Assembly: GCA_900542385.1 (NCBI GenBank)
Contig: UQNP01000014.1
Span: forward strand, 1-22,919
Length of the DNA stretch: 22,919 nucleotides
Direction: 5' to 3'
Source of the DNA: an uncultured Eubacterium sp.
GTDB lineage: Bacteria > Bacillota > Clostridia > Peptostreptococcales > Anaerovoracaceae
Shown here: one piece after another, positions 22,903 to 22,919 of the stretch
How the letters are laid out: every line of letters begins with the position of its first letter
How positions within the stretch are numbered: the first letter of the stretch is position 1
The notes under the pieces: model-generated
The model's database searches: none
Told to the model about the DNA's origin: nothing
What the model saw: only the letters and a program-made list of their open reading frames with translations
Program-made: the position numbers and the translations under genes

Positions 22903-22919
22903 TTTTTTGTAGAGCAGTA

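Overview
The window reads as chromosomal DNA of a low-to-mid GC Gram-positive anaerobe of the class Clostridia. The reasons are the fhs-fchA-folD one-carbon operon with a ZTP riboswitch, AAGGAGG-type ribosome binding sites, TTGnnn-N17-TATAAT promoters, TTG starts, U-rich intrinsic terminators, and Firmicutes proteins such as RbgA and YdjG/H/I-like proteins. The genus cannot be fixed from the sequence; a relative of Anaerovoracaceae/Family XIII is only a guess. No rRNA, tRNA, CRISPR array, IS element or transposase was seen. No stretch over 300 bases lacks a gene.

Layout. Positions 1-2389 (minus strand) hold a tandem-OB SSB-like gene, a Wzx-type flippase and a multi-pass membrane protein cut by the window edge, the start of a visibly AT-richer surface-polysaccharide locus. 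Positions 2469-9160 (minus) form an apparent operon: SseB-domain protein, small membrane protein, valS, folC, diacylglycerol-kinase-like lipid kinase, GNAT acetyltransferase, terminator. valS carries an in-frame TAA at codon 706. Positions 9236-12741 (minus) are a complete ZTP-riboswitch-controlled fhs-fchA-folD operon with promoter and terminator. Its FolD has lost the Lys and Gln of the cyclohydrolase site, so FchA probably supplies that step. Positions 12763-14324 hold rnhB and rbgA (minus).

Positions 14407-17915 (plus) are a response regulator, ABC ATPase, ABC permease and histidine kinase, resembling a peptide-antibiotic sensing/export module. Four direct TCTTTAC repeats (11/12/12 bp apart) precede the ABC genes. 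Positions 18022-21262 (minus) are SPFH/zinc-ribbon, zinc-ribbon/membrane and TPM-domain genes matching the B. subtilis YdjI, YdjG and YdjH partners of PspA, but no pspA is present. Positions 21450-22805 (minus) hold rplS with a probable leader and a XerC/D-like recombinase with two altered catalytic positions.

Most striking structure: the SPFH/zinc-ribbon/TPM block lies between two nearly identical ~90-bp direct repeats. One is the genuine 3' end of rplS plus its terminator. The other is a displaced copy of the same tail at the far end of the block. In many Firmicutes rplS is directly followed by rbgA-rnhB; here about 7 kb separates them. Together this suggests that rplS's downstream flank was an integration or recombination site for accessory cassettes.
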